From an uncultured Caldilineaceae bacterium (lineage in GTDB: Bacteria; Chloroflexota; Anaerolineae; Caldilineales; Caldilineaceae): DNA of 64,000 nt. Positions 35,071-45,942 of the stretch are shown piece by piece (position 1 is the first letter of the stretch; each line of letters begins with the position of its first letter). The stretch is from NCBI GenBank assembly GCA_951813625.1, contig CATOTS010000024.1, positions 62,001 to 126,000 on the forward strand, written 5' to 3'. Made by a program: the position numbers and the translations under genes. The notes beneath the pieces are model-generated. The model did not search any database. It worked only from the letters and a program-made list of their open reading frames with translations, and was not told where the DNA came from.

Positions 35071-36405
35071 ATGGCACAGGCCGTCGTAATGCCCAAGCCC
35101 GGCAACAACGTCGAGAGTTGTGTCCTCGTCAGCTGGAAAAAGCGGATCGGGGACCAGGTGGAGGCCGGAGAAACACTGTGCGAAATCGAGACCGACAAGG
35201 CGGTCATGGCGGTCGACAGCGCCTTCTCGGGTTCAATGCTGGCGCAGTTCTTCGCAGAAGGCGAGGAAGTCCCCGTTTTCACCAACATCGCGGCCATCGG
35301 CCAACCGGGCGAAATCGTCGATGCGCTTCGGCCCGCAGGAGCCCCGCATGAGTCCTCGTCTGAGCCGTCTGCCCCGCCCGAGGTTCAATCACGAGAGAGC
35401 GCCCACGGCCCAACCTCGCATGTTGGCGTAGAATACCGCGAACCGGCCATTTCTCCCCGGGCCAGAAGACTGGCCGACCAAAACCTTGTCGACGTCTCGA
35501 CGCTTGCTGGTAGCGGGCCGCAGGGCCGCATAATCGAGCGCGACGTGCGCGCAGCTGTCGAACAACAACAGCTGATGACACCCCTGGCAAAGCGGATGGT
35601 CGCGCAGGGCGGCTACGACGCACCGTCACATGGCACCGGCCCGCGCGGCCGCATCCTTGCCGCCGACTTGGCCCCGAGCGCCGCCCAAACACCCGAACAG
35701 CAAGAAACGGACGACTATGAGTCCATTCCCGTTCAGGGTGTCCGCCGCGTCATCGCCCAGCGCCTGTTAACGTCGCTGCAGACGACCGCGCAGCTTACCC
35801 TCACCCGCTCCGCCGATGCAGAGGCGCTGCTGACCTATCGAGAACGATTGAAGGCGAGCGGCGAGCCGCTTGGGCTTCGCGACGTCACCCTGGGAGACCT
35901 GATCCATTTCGTTGTATCGAGGGTGCTGAAAGGCCACCTGGACCTGAATGCCCTCTTCGAGGAGGATATCGTTCACAGGTTCAACAGCGTCAACCTTGCG
36001 TTTGCTGTCGATACGCCCCGCGGCCTGATTGCGCCCGTAGTCCATTCTGCAGACAGCCTCAGTCTCAGTCAGATTTCGACGGAGTGTAAGCGACTCACTG
36101 CCGCTTGTCATGATGGCACGATCGCGCCCGCCGATCTTTCCACCGGAACTTTCACCGTCACCAACCTCGGCAGCTTGGAGATCGAGAGCTTTACGCCTAT
36201 CCTGAACCCGCCGCAGGTCGCCATTCTGGGCGTCGGCGGCATCTTCCTGAAACCGGTTGACGAAGATGGCGAGGTACATTTCAGGAAGCAGATGAGTCTC
36301 TCGCTAACTTTCGATCATCAGGCCGTTGACGGCGCGCCGGCTGCCAGGTTTTTGCAGGACCTGGCGCGAGGATTTGCACAAGTAGACCTGCTCCTGGCTG
36401 TATGA
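35071..36405 (+). CDS. 2-oxoacid dehydrogenase E2 (dihydrolipoamide acyltransferase)
   Basis: A 444-residue E2 subunit. The lipoyl domain (1-85) carries the lipoylated lysine in [11 protein letters not shown] (K43). A flexible Ser/Pro/Glu linker follows. There are two peripheral subunit-binding-like segments (about 127-164, ISPRARRLA...[11 protein letters not shown]; and about 168-201, MTPLAKRMV...[11 protein letters not shown]); one is usual. The acyltransferase domain (215-444) ends with the catalytic DHQAVDG (H416, D420). The next gene encodes a fused E1, but no E3 is in the window. Acyl specificity (pyruvate, branched-chain 2-oxoacid or acetoin) cannot be settled from sequence alone. Confidence 0.87.
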   Translation: MAQAVVMPKPGNNVESCVLVSWKKRIGDQVEAGETLCEIETDKAVMAVDSAFSGSMLAQFFAEGEEVPVFTNIAAIGQPGEIVDALRPAGAPHESSSEPSAPPEVQSRESAHGPTSHVGVEYREPAISPRARRLADQNLVDVSTLAGSGPQGRIIERDVRAAVEQQQLMTPLAKRMVAQGGYDAPSHGTGPRGRILAADLAPSAAQTPEQQETDDYESIPVQGVRRVIAQRLLTSLQTTAQLTLTRSADAEALLTYRERLKASGEPLGLRDVTLGDLIHFVVSRVLKGHLDLNALFEEDIVHRFNSVNLAFAVDTPRGLIAPVVHSADSLSLSQISTECKRLTAACHDGTIAPADLSTGTFTVTNLGSLEIESFTPILNPPQVAILGVGGIFLKPVDEDGEVHFRKQMSLSLTFDHQAVDGAPAARFLQDLARGFAQVDLLLAV

Positions 36406-36451
36406 ACGGCGACCGCCGCCCATCCAACGGCCTCCGAGTTCGAGATCGGTT

Positions 36452-38911
36452 ATGACCAAGCTCATCCCCATTGACCCAGCCGAGGCGCGCCGAAGTTCGG
36501 TCGTCGCCGGGCGGGAAGTCCCGGTCAACGCCTACCGTTCAAATCCCGCGCGCGAGGCGCAAATTTTCGGTCGCGACGGCCTGGTCCGCATCTATCGCGA
36601 CATGGTCTACATTCGCGAGTTCGAGACCATGCTCGACCGCATCAAACAAGAAGGGGCCTATCAGGGCATCACCTATGACCATCTCGGTCCGGCGCACCTC
36701 TCGATAGGACAGGAAGCGGCTGCCGTAGGACAGAGTTATCACCTGCAAGCGCACGACTTCATTTTCGGTTCGCACCGCAGCCACGGCGAAATCCTGGCCA
36801 AGAGCCTCTCCGCCATCGCCAAGCTCCCTGAAGACAACTTGATCGACGTGATGGAGAGATACATGAACGGCCGCCCGCTGCGTGTCGTCGAGTCATTCAG
36901 CCGCGGGGGCGCCAAAGACCTGGCCGTTGACTACATCCTGTACGGCACCCTGGCCGAGATATTTGGCCGTGAGAATGGCTTCAACAAGGGGATGGGCGGA
37001 TCGATGCACGCCTTCTTCTCCCCTTTCGGCGTGATGCCCAACAACGCCATCGTCGGCGGCTCGGCGGACATCGCCGTCGGTGCCGCCCTGTTCAAGCGCG
37101 TCAACCGCAAGCCCGGCCTGGTAGTCGCCAACATCGGCGATGCCGCCATGGGATGCGGGCCGGTCTGGGAAGCCTTTATGTTCGCCGCCATGGATCAATT
37201 TCGCACGCTGTGGGACAGCGATCTGGGCGGCAACCCGCCCATCATCTTCAATTTCATGAACAACTTCTACGGCATGGGCGGGCAGCCCCAGGGTGAGACG
37301 ATGGCGTTTGGCGTCCTGGCCCGGGTCGGCATGGGCGTCAACCCCGAGGCAATGCACGCTGAGCGGATCGACGGCTACAATCCGCTGGCCGTTGCCGACG
37401 CAGTCGCGCGCAAACGGTCCATTCTGGAAGCAGGACGCGGTCCGGCGCTTTTGGATACAGTGACCTATCGCTTCTCTGGACACTCTCCTTCCGACGCCTC
37501 CGCATATCGCGACCGTTCGGAGATCGATCTGTGGCGTCAACAGGACGGCCTGTTCAGATATGGCCAGTACCTGGTGGAGAACGGACACGCCTATCAGTCG
37601 CTCCTGGACGACTACCAAGCCGACATTACCGAACGACTGACGCGCGTTCTGGCTGCCGCCGTCTCGGAAGAGGTTTCGCCCCGCATCTGCACCGAGAACG
37701 ACGGAGTCGGAGACCTGATGTTCTCCAATGAAACGCGCGACAGAATGGAAGAGGGCAAGCCGGACGTGCTCATCCCTCTGAACGAGAGTCGACTCAGCCA
37801 AACCCGGGCCAAGCAGCGCTTGGGCCTGGACGAACAGGGCAACCGGCTTTCAGGGCTGCGGGCCGTGACCTACGCGGAAGCCCTCTTCGAGGCCATGATT
37901 CATCGCTTCTACCAAGACCCGACCATGATAGCCTACGGCGAGGAAAACCGTGACTGGGGCGGCGCGTTCGGCGTCTACCGCGGCCTGACCGAGTGCCTGC
38001 CCTATCACCGTCTCTTCAACGCACCGATTTCCGAGGGCGCCATCGTGGGAACGGCGGTTGGCTATGCCCTTAGCGGCGGAAGGGTTGTAGCGGAGTTGAT
38101 GTACTGCGACTTTATGGGGCGAGCCGGCGATGAGATTTTCAACCAGATGGCCAAATGGCAGGCCATGTCGGCTGGCGTGCTGCATATGCCACTGGTCCTG
38201 CGTGTTTCCGTCGGCGCTAAGTACGGCGCCCAGCACTCACAAGACTGGAGCGCAATGGTCGCGCACGTCCCCGGCCTCAAAGTGATGTTCCCGGCAACGC
38301 CCTATGATGCCAAGGGCATGCTCAATCTGGCCTTGCGCGGCACAGACCCGGTCGTCTTTTTCGAAAGTCAGCGCCTATACACGGAGCCGGAAACGTTGGA
38401 AGCCGGCGGAGTACCCGTTGACTACTACGAAGTGGAACTGGGGGAGCCGGCTGTCCGGCGTGCCGGGAACGACCTGACAATTGTAACCGTCGGCGCAACA
38501 CTCTACCGCGCTCTCGAAGCGGCCTCAGTGTTGGCGCAAGAGCACAATCTTGAGGCCGAAGTGATCGACCTCCGCTTCCTCAATCCGCTCAACTACGAGG
38601 CAATAATCGCCTCCGTGCGCAAAACCGGGCGCGTTGTCCTGGCCTCCGACGCCTGTGAACGCGGCTCATTCCTGCACACGGTCGCCTCAAACATCAGTCA
38701 ATTGGCCTTCGATGACCTGGACGCTCCAGTCACGGTTGTCGGCGCTCGCAATTGGATTACGCCCCCAGCGGAGATGGAGGCGGCCTTCTTCCCCCAGAAG
38801 GAGTGGATCATTGACACCATCCACGAGCGCATTCTGCCTCTCGCCGGGCACAGCCTGTCAACCGATCAAACTACGCATGAGATTGTGCGTCGCAACCGAG
38901 AGGGAACGTAA
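36452..38911 (+). CDS. 2-oxoacid dehydrogenase E1, fused alpha and beta subunits
   Basis: An 819-residue thiamine-diphosphate enzyme that decarboxylates a 2-oxoacid and passes the acyl group to the E2 encoded just upstream. Residues about 40-400 are E1-alpha-like: [14 protein letters not shown], and the ThDP motif beginning [17 protein letters not shown] (GD at 229-230) and ending in FNFMNN. Residues about 470-800 are E1-beta-like: [47 protein letters not shown]. In most bacteria these are separate proteins; the fusion is in frame with a short linker. A small hairpin follows the stop. Substrate unresolved. Confidence 0.87.
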   Translation: MTKLIPIDPAEARRSSVVAGREVPVNAYRSNPAREAQIFGRDGLVRIYRDMVYIREFETMLDRIKQEGAYQGITYDHLGPAHLSIGQEAAAVGQSYHLQAHDFIFGSHRSHGEILAKSLSAIAKLPEDNLIDVMERYMNGRPLRVVESFSRGGAKDLAVDYILYGTLAEIFGRENGFNKGMGGSMHAFFSPFGVMPNNAIVGGSADIAVGAALFKRVNRKPGLVVANIGDAAMGCGPVWEAFMFAAMDQFRTLWDSDLGGNPPIIFNFMNNFYGMGGQPQGETMAFGVLARVGMGVNPEAMHAERIDGYNPLAVADAVARKRSILEAGRGPALLDTVTYRFSGHSPSDASAYRDRSEIDLWRQQDGLFRYGQYLVENGHAYQSLLDDYQADITERLTRVLAAAVSEEVSPRICTENDGVGDLMFSNETRDRMEEGKPDVLIPLNESRLSQTRAKQRLGLDEQGNRLSGLRAVTYAEALFEAMIHRFYQDPTMIAYGEENRDWGGAFGVYRGLTECLPYHRLFNAPISEGAIVGTAVGYALSGGRVVAELMYCDFMGRAGDEIFNQMAKWQAMSAGVLHMPLVLRVSVGAKYGAQHSQDWSAMVAHVPGLKVMFPATPYDAKGMLNLALRGTDPVVFFESQRLYTEPETLEAGGVPVDYYEVELGEPAVRRAGNDLTIVTVGATLYRALEAASVLAQEHNLEAEVIDLRFLNPLNYEAIIASVRKTGRVVLASDACERGSFLHTVASNISQLAFDDLDAPVTVVGARNWITPPAEMEAAFFPQKEWIIDTIHERILPLAGHSLSTDQTTHEIVRRNREGT

Positions 38912-38913
38912 GA

Positions 38914-38930
38914 GAGCCAAGAGTTGGCTC
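38914..38930. terminator. Hairpin between convergent genes
   Basis: GAGCCAA (38914-38920), loop GAG, TTGGCTC (38924-38930). It separates the E1 stop from the convergent 913-residue gene and could serve both, but no T-run is present on either side. Confidence 0.35.
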
Positions 38931-41670
38931 AGGAAAAGCTTAACCTGATCGCGTCCTCGCCGTGAATGATCTCCATCTGCGTCGCGCCCAATTCAACCTC
39001 GCAGTAGGGATTCTCGAAATGTTTGAATCCCGTAATCGGCTCTTCTTTGCCGTCAACCAGCAGCGGTCCAGTCCAACCGAAAGCCAGCGTCTCTCCCCTT
39101 AGAGTAGAGCAGCGCACGGAGGATTGCTCGAACTCCACCTCCAGGGCCGACACCTTGCTTCGAAAATCGGCGAAGCTTCCGTCCTCATCCCTCCGCCCAA
39201 GGTGGCACAACCAAATATTCTCCCGCCCGATCGAGCGTAGCTCACGGTACGCCTGCTGTCCCCGTTCTGTCAGACTCCATCCGTTAGCTGCCGCCAGTGC
39301 TACATAGCCGTCCCCCTTGCAGGCAAAAGCCCACCCCTCCTCCAGGCGGTACTCGTCGAATGCATGGGTCGGAAAGTGACCGTGGGTGAGGGCCGCCACA
39401 CCGTTTCGCTCATCAAATCTATGAACTGCGATCAGCACGTCCCGCCTTTGGACGACCCGGGGGAGAACAGCATTGCCTCGCCAGCAGTTAGGCCTGTGCG
39501 CCTCCTCCTCACTCAAACATGCCGGCTGATTGACAAAGACAACCGCGTCCGGCCCGAGAGTCGCCTGCCAGATGTGCTCCTGCCTCCCCGGCTCGCCCGG
39601 CCGGTAGTCCTGGGCTGAGCTCAGCATACCATCCGCTGTCCTGTATGTGACTTTGTTGACCTCCCATGGATTCGCTTCCTGCCCACTCTCTGCAGCAACC
39701 GCCGCGACCGACCGTTCGCGGCTTATCGTTGGTTCCTTCACGTCTCCGGCGATGGCTTCAAAAATCGGCGGCAGGAAATAAATGTCCGAGCACGCCAGGC
39801 TGACGCTGCCCATGACGTGCTCATTGAAAACGCCCATACCCCACAGCAGACGGGAGATGCCGGCCGAGGGCGCAAGGCGCGCGCTGCGGATCGATAAACT
39901 GTCAGCCCGCCCCTGCGTTGAACCGTGGACACCCCGAAAGGAATTAACCGCCATGCTGAAAAATATCTTATCCAAAAGGACGGCGGCCAGCTCCCGGACC
40001 TCCTCGTTCTCAGCCAAGTCAACAAGGTGGATCAGGGCCACCACCTTGGCTTCGACCGCCTCGCACGAGTCCCATTCCATGAAGCCGTGACCTCCCCGGT
40101 CTCGGCACCAGGCGATCGCCCCCCGCTCCCCCTCCTCCCTCTCCCGCTGGCCTGTCTGCTCGTCGGCAAAGCTGTGCTCGGGAAAGAGTTGACCCGCAAT
40201 AGTCTGTGCCGCAAAGTGTAAAATCTGCTCGCTCTCGCCCCAGCAGCCGTTCTCAATGCCTCTGCGCCCTTCCAGCCAGAAGGGAAGTTCGTTCAGGCGC
40301 TCCTCCAGCGTCCTCTTCAGCCCCGCAGGAAATGAACAGTTGTCACCAAAGCGCGCCAGCATTCCCAACAGGCCCACGACAGTGCAGCCGCTCTCTGCGC
40401 TGCCCAGCATCAGGTCAGCGACAGTCTGCTGAATCACGTCCTTTCTGACCTGCTCCCATCGCTCAAGCGCCATCCGCGCAATCTCGGAGAACAGATTCCC
40501 CTGCCGCCTCGTCGCGTCGAGCAAGGCCTCCACTCGACGCTGCGGGTAGGTTCCCTGCTCTGCAGGTTGGTCCGAAAAGGGGTTCTTGGCGACGTGCAGG
40601 CCCAACTTGCGCCGGATCCGCATGCCACCGAGCGTGTACTCCTCCGGCCCGGGCATCACATGGAGTTCGCAGGCTCCTTCCGGCGCCCGTAGAGCCGGAC
40701 CCATATCAACAGTCGTCTCGCCTTCGCTGCTGGGAAACGGGGATCGGGTCATCACGTAGATGCGGCCGTCCCTGGTCTGTAGTCGCATCTCCATATCGGA
40801 CTTCGAACTGCCTTCGGGTCGGTCGAACTCGTCTGGCCACCGTACCTTTATGTTGTCCTGCGCACCATAAACAAAGCGGTCGAGGCAGGCTTCATCAAAG
40901 AACTTCTCGAGCTCCCTGCGCCTTCCAGGCGGGTCAATGCTGGTAGGAAGACAGACCGAGAAGTCCTCCATCGGGACTTCCAAAAACGACATCCCGAAAC
41001 GCTGGGAAGACTGCCCGCGGGCTACCGTATCAAGCCGCGCCAGAACGCGGTTGTGTCCAGCCTGGAGCCGGGCCTGTAGCGAAACAGTACCAGGAAGTCG
41101 GGACAACCCGTGCTGCATGACCTGTTGGTCGTTCAGCCACACTTCCGCCGCGCCGAACAAATCAAATACGAACTCGACCTGTTCCGCACCCGCGCAGACC
41201 AGTTCACAATAAGCCCACGCCTGCACGTAATGCCAGGTAGCATAATAGGCGCCCAAATTGATCAGATGGTCCTCCAGAAAGCGCTGCGCTCGCCAGGTCA
41301 GTTTGTCCTCACCGATCGAGAACGCTTCTCTTTCAGCCGGCGTGCCGGACGAATCGAGCCGCCAACCACCGAAGACGGGTGGATCGCCGGCGCCGGAATC
41401 TCCCTCTGAAGCCGCCCGCGCCAAGGGAATAAAGGAGTACCTCTCCCTCGCTCTATGAAGAATGAGTGATAACTGCTCCTGATCAGGCGAAGTGCCCGCC
41501 TTCAACTCCATGCCATCCGATGAAGTGGTGTCGACGAGGGGCGCCGCCAAGGGACCGGCCAGCAGCCAGCGGTCGATCGCTCTGCCGAGCAGCGGGTATC
41601 TCAACTGCCCAGGCCTTCCACCGCCTTCGTTAGCCCCGCCTATTTCCTGTTGTTGAGAAGAGTCGGACAT
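38929..41670 (-). CDS. Large protein of unknown function, last gene of the Opp-type operon
   Basis: A 913-residue protein I do not recognise. It is soluble, with no signal peptide or membrane segment. Residues about 120-240 look like a galactose-binding-type beta-sandwich (AEVWLNDQQVMQHGLSRLPG, then an ARLQAGHNRVLARLD strand pair), as in many glycoside hydrolases and lyases. Residues about 380-690 are helix-rich with aromatic and acidic motifs (WGESEQILHF, HGFMEWDSCEAVEAKVVALI), reminiscent of an (alpha/alpha) toroid. The C-terminal part is beta-rich (TVVFVNQ-like strands, FGWTGPLLVDG). This layout is that of polysaccharide-active enzymes, but no catalytic signature is certain. It lies 94 bases after the binding-protein gene of an Opp-type importer, with a strong stem-loop between. 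Confidence 0.6.
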   Translation of the reverse strand: MSDSSQQQEIGGANEGGGRPGQLRYPLLGRAIDRWLLAGPLAAPLVDTTSSDGMELKAGTSPDQEQLSLILHRARERYSFIPLARAASEGDSGAGDPPVFGGWRLDSSGTPAEREAFSIGEDKLTWRAQRFLEDHLINLGAYYATWHYVQAWAYCELVCAGAEQVEFVFDLFGAAEVWLNDQQVMQHGLSRLPGTVSLQARLQAGHNRVLARLDTVARGQSSQRFGMSFLEVPMEDFSVCLPTSIDPPGRRRELEKFFDEACLDRFVYGAQDNIKVRWPDEFDRPEGSSKSDMEMRLQTRDGRIYVMTRSPFPSSEGETTVDMGPALRAPEGACELHVMPGPEEYTLGGMRIRRKLGLHVAKNPFSDQPAEQGTYPQRRVEALLDATRRQGNLFSEIARMALERWEQVRKDVIQQTVADLMLGSAESGCTVVGLLGMLARFGDNCSFPAGLKRTLEERLNELPFWLEGRRGIENGCWGESEQILHFAAQTIAGQLFPEHSFADEQTGQREREEGERGAIAWCRDRGGHGFMEWDSCEAVEAKVVALIHLVDLAENEEVRELAAVLLDKIFFSMAVNSFRGVHGSTQGRADSLSIRSARLAPSAGISRLLWGMGVFNEHVMGSVSLACSDIYFLPPIFEAIAGDVKEPTISRERSVAAVAAESGQEANPWEVNKVTYRTADGMLSSAQDYRPGEPGRQEHIWQATLGPDAVVFVNQPACLSEEEAHRPNCWRGNAVLPRVVQRRDVLIAVHRFDERNGVAALTHGHFPTHAFDEYRLEEGWAFACKGDGYVALAAANGWSLTERGQQAYRELRSIGRENIWLCHLGRRDEDGSFADFRSKVSALEVEFEQSSVRCSTLRGETLAFGWTGPLLVDGKEEPITGFKHFENPYCEVELGATQMEIIHGEDAIRLSFS

Positions 41671-41694
41671 AGACAGTCTGGCCCCCTACGAACA

Positions 41695-41720
41695 GCGGGA
41701 GGTCCCGAGGGACCTCCCGC
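41695..41720 (-). promoter_or_regulatory. Intercistronic stem-loop after the Opp-type binding protein gene
   Basis: A perfect 12-bp inverted repeat (GCGGGAGGTCCC at 41695-41706 pairs with 41709-41720) lies between the binding-protein stop (41765) and the start of the 913-residue gene (41670). No T-run follows on the minus strand. It is probably an mRNA-protecting or attenuating hairpin. Confidence 0.6.
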
Positions 41721-41764
41721 CTCGTTCTGATTCACTTGGCGTAAAGTCACTACTGTCGAAGCGA

Positions 41765-43783
41765 CTAGCGGTCGAAGAACATCGTCTCCGGGCGATACAC
41801 GTCGGCCATCGTGTTGTCCCAACCCAGGAACATCTCGTCCGGCAGGTTCTTGAGCGTCGGATCCACCACGCCGACAATCGGGGACATCGTCGTTGTGCCG
41901 ATGTTCCAGAGCTCCTCGCGTGCCGTGGTAACGATGTCGACGACCATCTGGATCTGCTTCTCCGGATCCGTCTCAGACTGGAGCGCCAGCCACCTCTCCT
42001 GATTCAGCGCAGCGCCTCCCTCCGGCTCCATGCCTTCTTCGCCATTGGTCTCAAGCCAGAGGCCGTAGAGCGGGAAAGGTCCTGCATTCTTCACAGGCAC
42101 GAACCCACGTCGCGAGGTCAGGATATATGGATGCGTTGGCGTTCCACCAATCGTCAGGGCATCCCAGTCGATGGCCCGCATCCGTTCCCAGAAGAGTCGG
42201 CTGTCGATGAAATTATTCGTGGCGTGGATGCCAACCTGTTGCAGATGGTCGACGACCAGTTCGGTATCCTCCGTCCAGCCATAGTGGACAAAGTTGATAA
42301 ACAGCTCTTCCCCGTCCGGGCGCAGCCGCCAGCCATCGGCATTGCGCTGGTCAAGCCCAATTTCGTCCAGGATCGAGTTGGCCAGGTCAGGGTCATACTC
42401 GGCGTACAGTGTCGCCAAGTGCTCGGTCGCCTCCCGTGTCGGCGTCCCCAGCGGCGGCATCGGCTGCGACGGGCTGACCGTGCCGTAGTAGTTCAACTGG
42501 TTTATCTCCTCACGGTTGATCGCGTAGGAGACCGCCTGACGGAAGCGAATGTCCTGGTAGATCGCTCGCTGCGCTTCATCCTCTGTGTGCATGTTGAAGG
42601 TGACGTTGAGCATCGTATCGCCGGGGAAGTAATACTTGACCACGCGTAGCTTCCCTTCCTCCTCGGCCTGCAGAAAGTCCGGCAGCAGCGAGAAGTTGAG
42701 CCAGGGAACATACTCCAGGTCCCCAGTCAGCGCCTGCAGCTCCTGCACTTCCGTGCTGACCTGCGTGTGCAGGATGCGGTCGATGTAGGGAAGCTGCTGG
42801 CCCTCCTCGTCCACGGCCCAGAAGTAGGGGTTTCTCTCCCAAATCCAGGGCGGCGTTTCGGGGGCGACCTTTGTCGGAATGAAGCCCTGTAAGTACGGCT
42901 TCATAATCTGCCCCTCAACATTGTGAGGGCCCACTTTGTGGCGGAATAGCTCCGGCCAGCTGTTGAAACCACCTTCGCTTACCAGGCCTTCCACTTCGTC
43001 AGCATCGCTAAACTCAGGGTGGAACTGCTTCATGTAATGCTCGGGGTGACGGCAGAAATTGCCCCCCGACCAGTACGATGCCAGCCGGTCCATGAACCAC
43101 GGCTTGGACGTGTCCGCGGTAAACTCTATCGTGAAGTTGTCGACGACATTGAATTCCATCAGGCTGTCGTCTGAGTTCAAATAGACGGGAGGCTTGACAG
43201 CGACCAATTCCTCATTCTGCAGCACGCTGTCCCAGTAAAAGGCCGCGTCGTCAGCGTCGTACGGCTCTCCGTCCGACCACTTGAGGCCTTCACGCAAGTG
43301 CACCTTGAATTGGGAGGAGTCTTCGTTGATCTCGAACGATTCGGCGATGTTGGGCACAACCTCACCAACCTCGCCGCGCAGGCCCCAGGCATAGAAAACC
43401 AGTACCTGGCCCGAGAAGTTGCCCAAATTATAGCCGTTGAATGGCGGCGGGCGCGTACCGGCCGTATTGATGTCGCCACCGTACTTGCCGATACCGTCGA
43501 TCACCGGTAGGACCAGCGGGTTGATCGGTAGTCGCTCATCGATTGGCGGTAACTCGCCGCTGGCTACGAGCTCGGCCAGCATCGGCGCTTCCTTGAACCC
43601 GCTTGCACTCTCCATGGCAGCCGGCGCAGATTCTTCGGCAGCTGTGTCCGCCGGGGCCGCGGCCGGAGCCGCACCGTCGCCACCCGCGCAGGCGACGAGA
43701 ACTGCGCCGGCCGTGGCCAAACCGGATACGCGCAGAAACTCCCGTCTAGAAATGTCTCGCTTAGCGATGATCTCTTCCTTCAT
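41765..43783 (-). CDS. Peptide/nickel-type (family 5) ABC substrate-binding lipoprotein
   Basis: A 672-residue family-5 solute-binding protein, longer than typical OppA/DppA (about 540). The N-terminus has a twin-arginine motif (SRREFLRVSG) and a lipobox (VLVAC), then an Ala/Pro/Glu-rich linker. The family motif FKVHLREGLKWSDGEPYDADD is split by a typical spacing, and FRQAVSYAINREEI is present. GAGGAG lies 8 bases before the ATG. It is the fifth gene of a B-C-D-F-A operon. Family 5 binds oligopeptides, but also nickel-heme, glycosides and oligosaccharides. The large size and the enzyme-like gene downstream make a glycan ligand plausible. Confidence 0.87.
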   Translation of the reverse strand: MKEEIIAKRDISRREFLRVSGLATAGAVLVACAGGDGAAPAAAPADTAAEESAPAAMESASGFKEAPMLAELVASGELPPIDERLPINPLVLPVIDGIGKYGGDINTAGTRPPPFNGYNLGNFSGQVLVFYAWGLRGEVGEVVPNIAESFEINEDSSQFKVHLREGLKWSDGEPYDADDAAFYWDSVLQNEELVAVKPPVYLNSDDSLMEFNVVDNFTIEFTADTSKPWFMDRLASYWSGGNFCRHPEHYMKQFHPEFSDADEVEGLVSEGGFNSWPELFRHKVGPHNVEGQIMKPYLQGFIPTKVAPETPPWIWERNPYFWAVDEEGQQLPYIDRILHTQVSTEVQELQALTGDLEYVPWLNFSLLPDFLQAEEEGKLRVVKYYFPGDTMLNVTFNMHTEDEAQRAIYQDIRFRQAVSYAINREEINQLNYYGTVSPSQPMPPLGTPTREATEHLATLYAEYDPDLANSILDEIGLDQRNADGWRLRPDGEELFINFVHYGWTEDTELVVDHLQQVGIHATNNFIDSRLFWERMRAIDWDALTIGGTPTHPYILTSRRGFVPVKNAGPFPLYGLWLETNGEEGMEPEGGAALNQERWLALQSETDPEKQIQMVVDIVTTAREELWNIGTTTMSPIVGVVDPTLKNLPDEMFLGWDNTMADVYRPETMFFDR

Positions 43784-43859
43784 GGTCGCAACTCCTCTTC
43801 GGCTAATGGATGAATTTCGTCGGCAACTGGATAGTAGGCATCACCTCCTTCGTCCGCCC

Positions 43860-44885
43860 TCAACCCATCTGGGCCAGTTCTACGCCTGTCAAGTGGAGTT
43901 CCTCGGTCCGGTGGCAACTGACGAAACGGCCCGGTTCAGTCTCCTGGAGATTCGGCTCCTCGCTCACACATAGGTCCATCTGGTATGGACAGCGCGGATG
44001 AAAGGCGCACCCTGACGGCGGGTCGGCCGGGTCCGCTACTTCGCCGCTCAATATGATCCGCTCCTTCTTCCCCTCCGGGTCCGATCGCGGAACCGCAGAG
44101 AGCAGCGCCTCCGTATAGGGATGCTGCGGCTGCCGGAACAGGGCATCCGTCTCCGCCAATTCCACGATCTTCCCCACATACATCACCGCCACTCGGTCGC
44201 TGATGTGCTCTACAACGCTCAAGTCGTGCGAGATAAAGAGATACGTCAGCTGGAACGCCTCCTGCAAGTCCTGCAAAAGGTTCAGAATCTGCGCCTGAAT
44301 CGACACATCCAGGGCTGATACCGGCTCATCGGCCACGATCAGACTCGGGTTCAGCGCCAATGCCCTGGCCAGACCAATCCGCTGCCGCTGCCCGCCGCTG
44401 AACGCGTGCGGATAACGCTTCAAATACTGCTGCTTCAGTCCGACCTGCCCGAGGAGCTGCCGGACACGGTCCTCCAGCGCCTTACCCTTTGCGATTTCAT
44501 TGACGATAAGCGGCTCGCCAACGACGTCGAGCACGCGCATGCGCGGGTTGAGCGAGGAAAAGGGGTCCTGGAAAATCATCTGCATCGCCCTGCGAATCCC
44601 CTGTGTCTTGAGCTCCCTGTCGGACAGATCCGCCAGGTCCACGACTTGGCCGTTATGCCGGAACAGAATCTCGCCGCTATCAGGCCTCAGGGCGCGTACG
44701 ATCAGGTTGCCTATCGTCGTCTTCCCGCAGCCGCTCTCGCCGACCAAGCTGAACGTTTCGCCCGCCCTTATCGAAAAGCTGACCCCGTCAACCGCTTTGA
44801 CATGCCCGATAACGCGCTTGAACACGCCGCGCGTAACCGGAAAGTGCTTCTTGACGTTATGGACTTCCAACAGATATTCGTCCAT
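43860..44885 (-). CDS. Oligopeptide-type ABC transporter ATPase, OppF/DppF
   Basis: A 341-residue ATP-binding subunit. Walker A is GESGCGKTT, the signature is [15 protein letters not shown] and Walker B is [12 protein letters not shown], followed by the H-loop (ISHDLSVV). The C-terminal extension [14 protein letters not shown] is the oligopeptide-type cysteine region, which can hold an iron-sulfur cluster in this family. The ORF is open to 44963, but ATG 44885 is chosen: it lies 16 bases after the OppD stop and begins directly with the domain. It powers uptake with OppD; the neighbouring ATPase-less importer might also use it. Confidence 0.88.
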   Translation of the reverse strand: MDEYLLEVHNVKKHFPVTRGVFKRVIGHVKAVDGVSFSIRAGETFSLVGESGCGKTTIGNLIVRALRPDSGEILFRHNGQVVDLADLSDRELKTQGIRRAMQMIFQDPFSSLNPRMRVLDVVGEPLIVNEIAKGKALEDRVRQLLGQVGLKQQYLKRYPHAFSGGQRQRIGLARALALNPSLIVADEPVSALDVSIQAQILNLLQDLQEAFQLTYLFISHDLSVVEHISDRVAVMYVGKIVELAETDALFRQPQHPYTEALLSAVPRSDPEGKKERIILSGEVADPADPPSGCAFHPRCPYQMDLCVSEEPNLQETEPGRFVSCHRTEELHLTGVELAQMG

Positions 44886-44901
44886 CTTGCCCAGTACTGC
44901 C

Positions 44902-45930
44902 TTACGCAGTCTCAACCCTCTCTTCGTGATAGAGAAAACAGGCCACCTGATGCTCTCGCTCAATTTCTACCAGCGCCGGTGGATCTCCTTCATCGCACAC
45001 GCCCTTGATGGCCTCCGGGCAGCGGGGATGGTACGGGCAGCCCTGCAAACTCGCAAACGGGTCTGGAACAACACCCTTGATCGAATTGAGCCGCGCCTTT
45101 TTGACGTCTCCCAACTTCGGTAGCGAGCGCTGCAGCCCTGCCGTATACGGATGCTTCGGCTCGCGAAATATCGTCCTCACCGAGGCCTGTTCAACCACGC
45201 GGCCCCAATACATCACCACGACCGTGTCGGCCATTTCCGCCACCACGCTCAAATCGTGGGTGATGATCATGATCGCCATGCCCAACTGCTCTTGCGAGCG
45301 GTTCATGAGGTCCAGTATTTGGGCCTGAATCGTCACATCCAGCGCAGTTGTAGGCTCGTCAGCGATAAGAAGATTGGGGTTGCAGGAAAGCGCCATGGCA
45401 ATCATTGCGCGCTGCAGCATCCCGCCGCTGAGCCGGAACGGGTACTCGTCAACGCGACGAATCGGGTCCGGAATGCCCACATTGCTCAGCATCTCGACCG
45501 CAATCTCCCTCGCTTCCGCCTGGTTTACCTCCTGGTGTAGCCGAACAGCCTCCATGATCTGCTGCCCAACCGTATGCACCATACTGAAGGAACTCATCGG
45601 CTCCTGGAAGATCATGGCGATCTCAGAACCGCGAATATCCCGGATCTCGCTTCCGTCCTGGTCGAGCTTTGCCAGATCGGTCTTCGAACCGCTCTCCTGC
45701 CGCTGCCACAGGATTTCGCCCCCAACCACTTTGCCCGGCGTCGGTTCAATCCGCAAGATCGACTGCGCCGTAATGCTCTTGCCGCAGCCGCTCTCTCCCA
45801 CGACACCCAACGTCTGCCCGGGGCCAAGGTCGATACTGACGCCGTCAACCGCCTTGACGATTCCCTCGTCGGTGAAGAAATAGGTCTTTAGGTCTCTAAC
45901 TTCGAGCAAGGAATCTGACAAGGTAACCAT
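44902..45930 (-). CDS. Oligopeptide-type ABC transporter ATPase, OppD/DppD
   Basis: A 342-residue ATP-binding subunit. Walker A is [10 protein letters not shown], the signature is [15 protein letters not shown], Walker B is [12 protein letters not shown] and the H-loop is ITHDLSVV. The C-terminal [15 protein letters not shown] carries the family cysteines. It starts 12 bases after the OppC stop and ends just before OppF, so the three are co-transcribed. It dimerises with OppF to drive transport through the OppB/OppC channel. Confidence 0.9.
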   Translation of the reverse strand: MVTLSDSLLEVRDLKTYFFTDEGIVKAVDGVSIDLGPGQTLGVVGESGCGKSITAQSILRIEPTPGKVVGGEILWQRQESGSKTDLAKLDQDGSEIRDIRGSEIAMIFQEPMSSFSMVHTVGQQIMEAVRLHQEVNQAEAREIAVEMLSNVGIPDPIRRVDEYPFRLSGGMLQRAMIAMALSCNPNLLIADEPTTALDVTIQAQILDLMNRSQEQLGMAIMIITHDLSVVAEMADTVVVMYWGRVVEQASVRTIFREPKHPYTAGLQRSLPKLGDVKKARLNSIKGVVPDPFASLQGCPYHPRCPEAIKGVCDEGDPPALVEIEREHQVACFLYHEERVETA

Positions 45931-45942
45931 TCCCGTCGCTGG

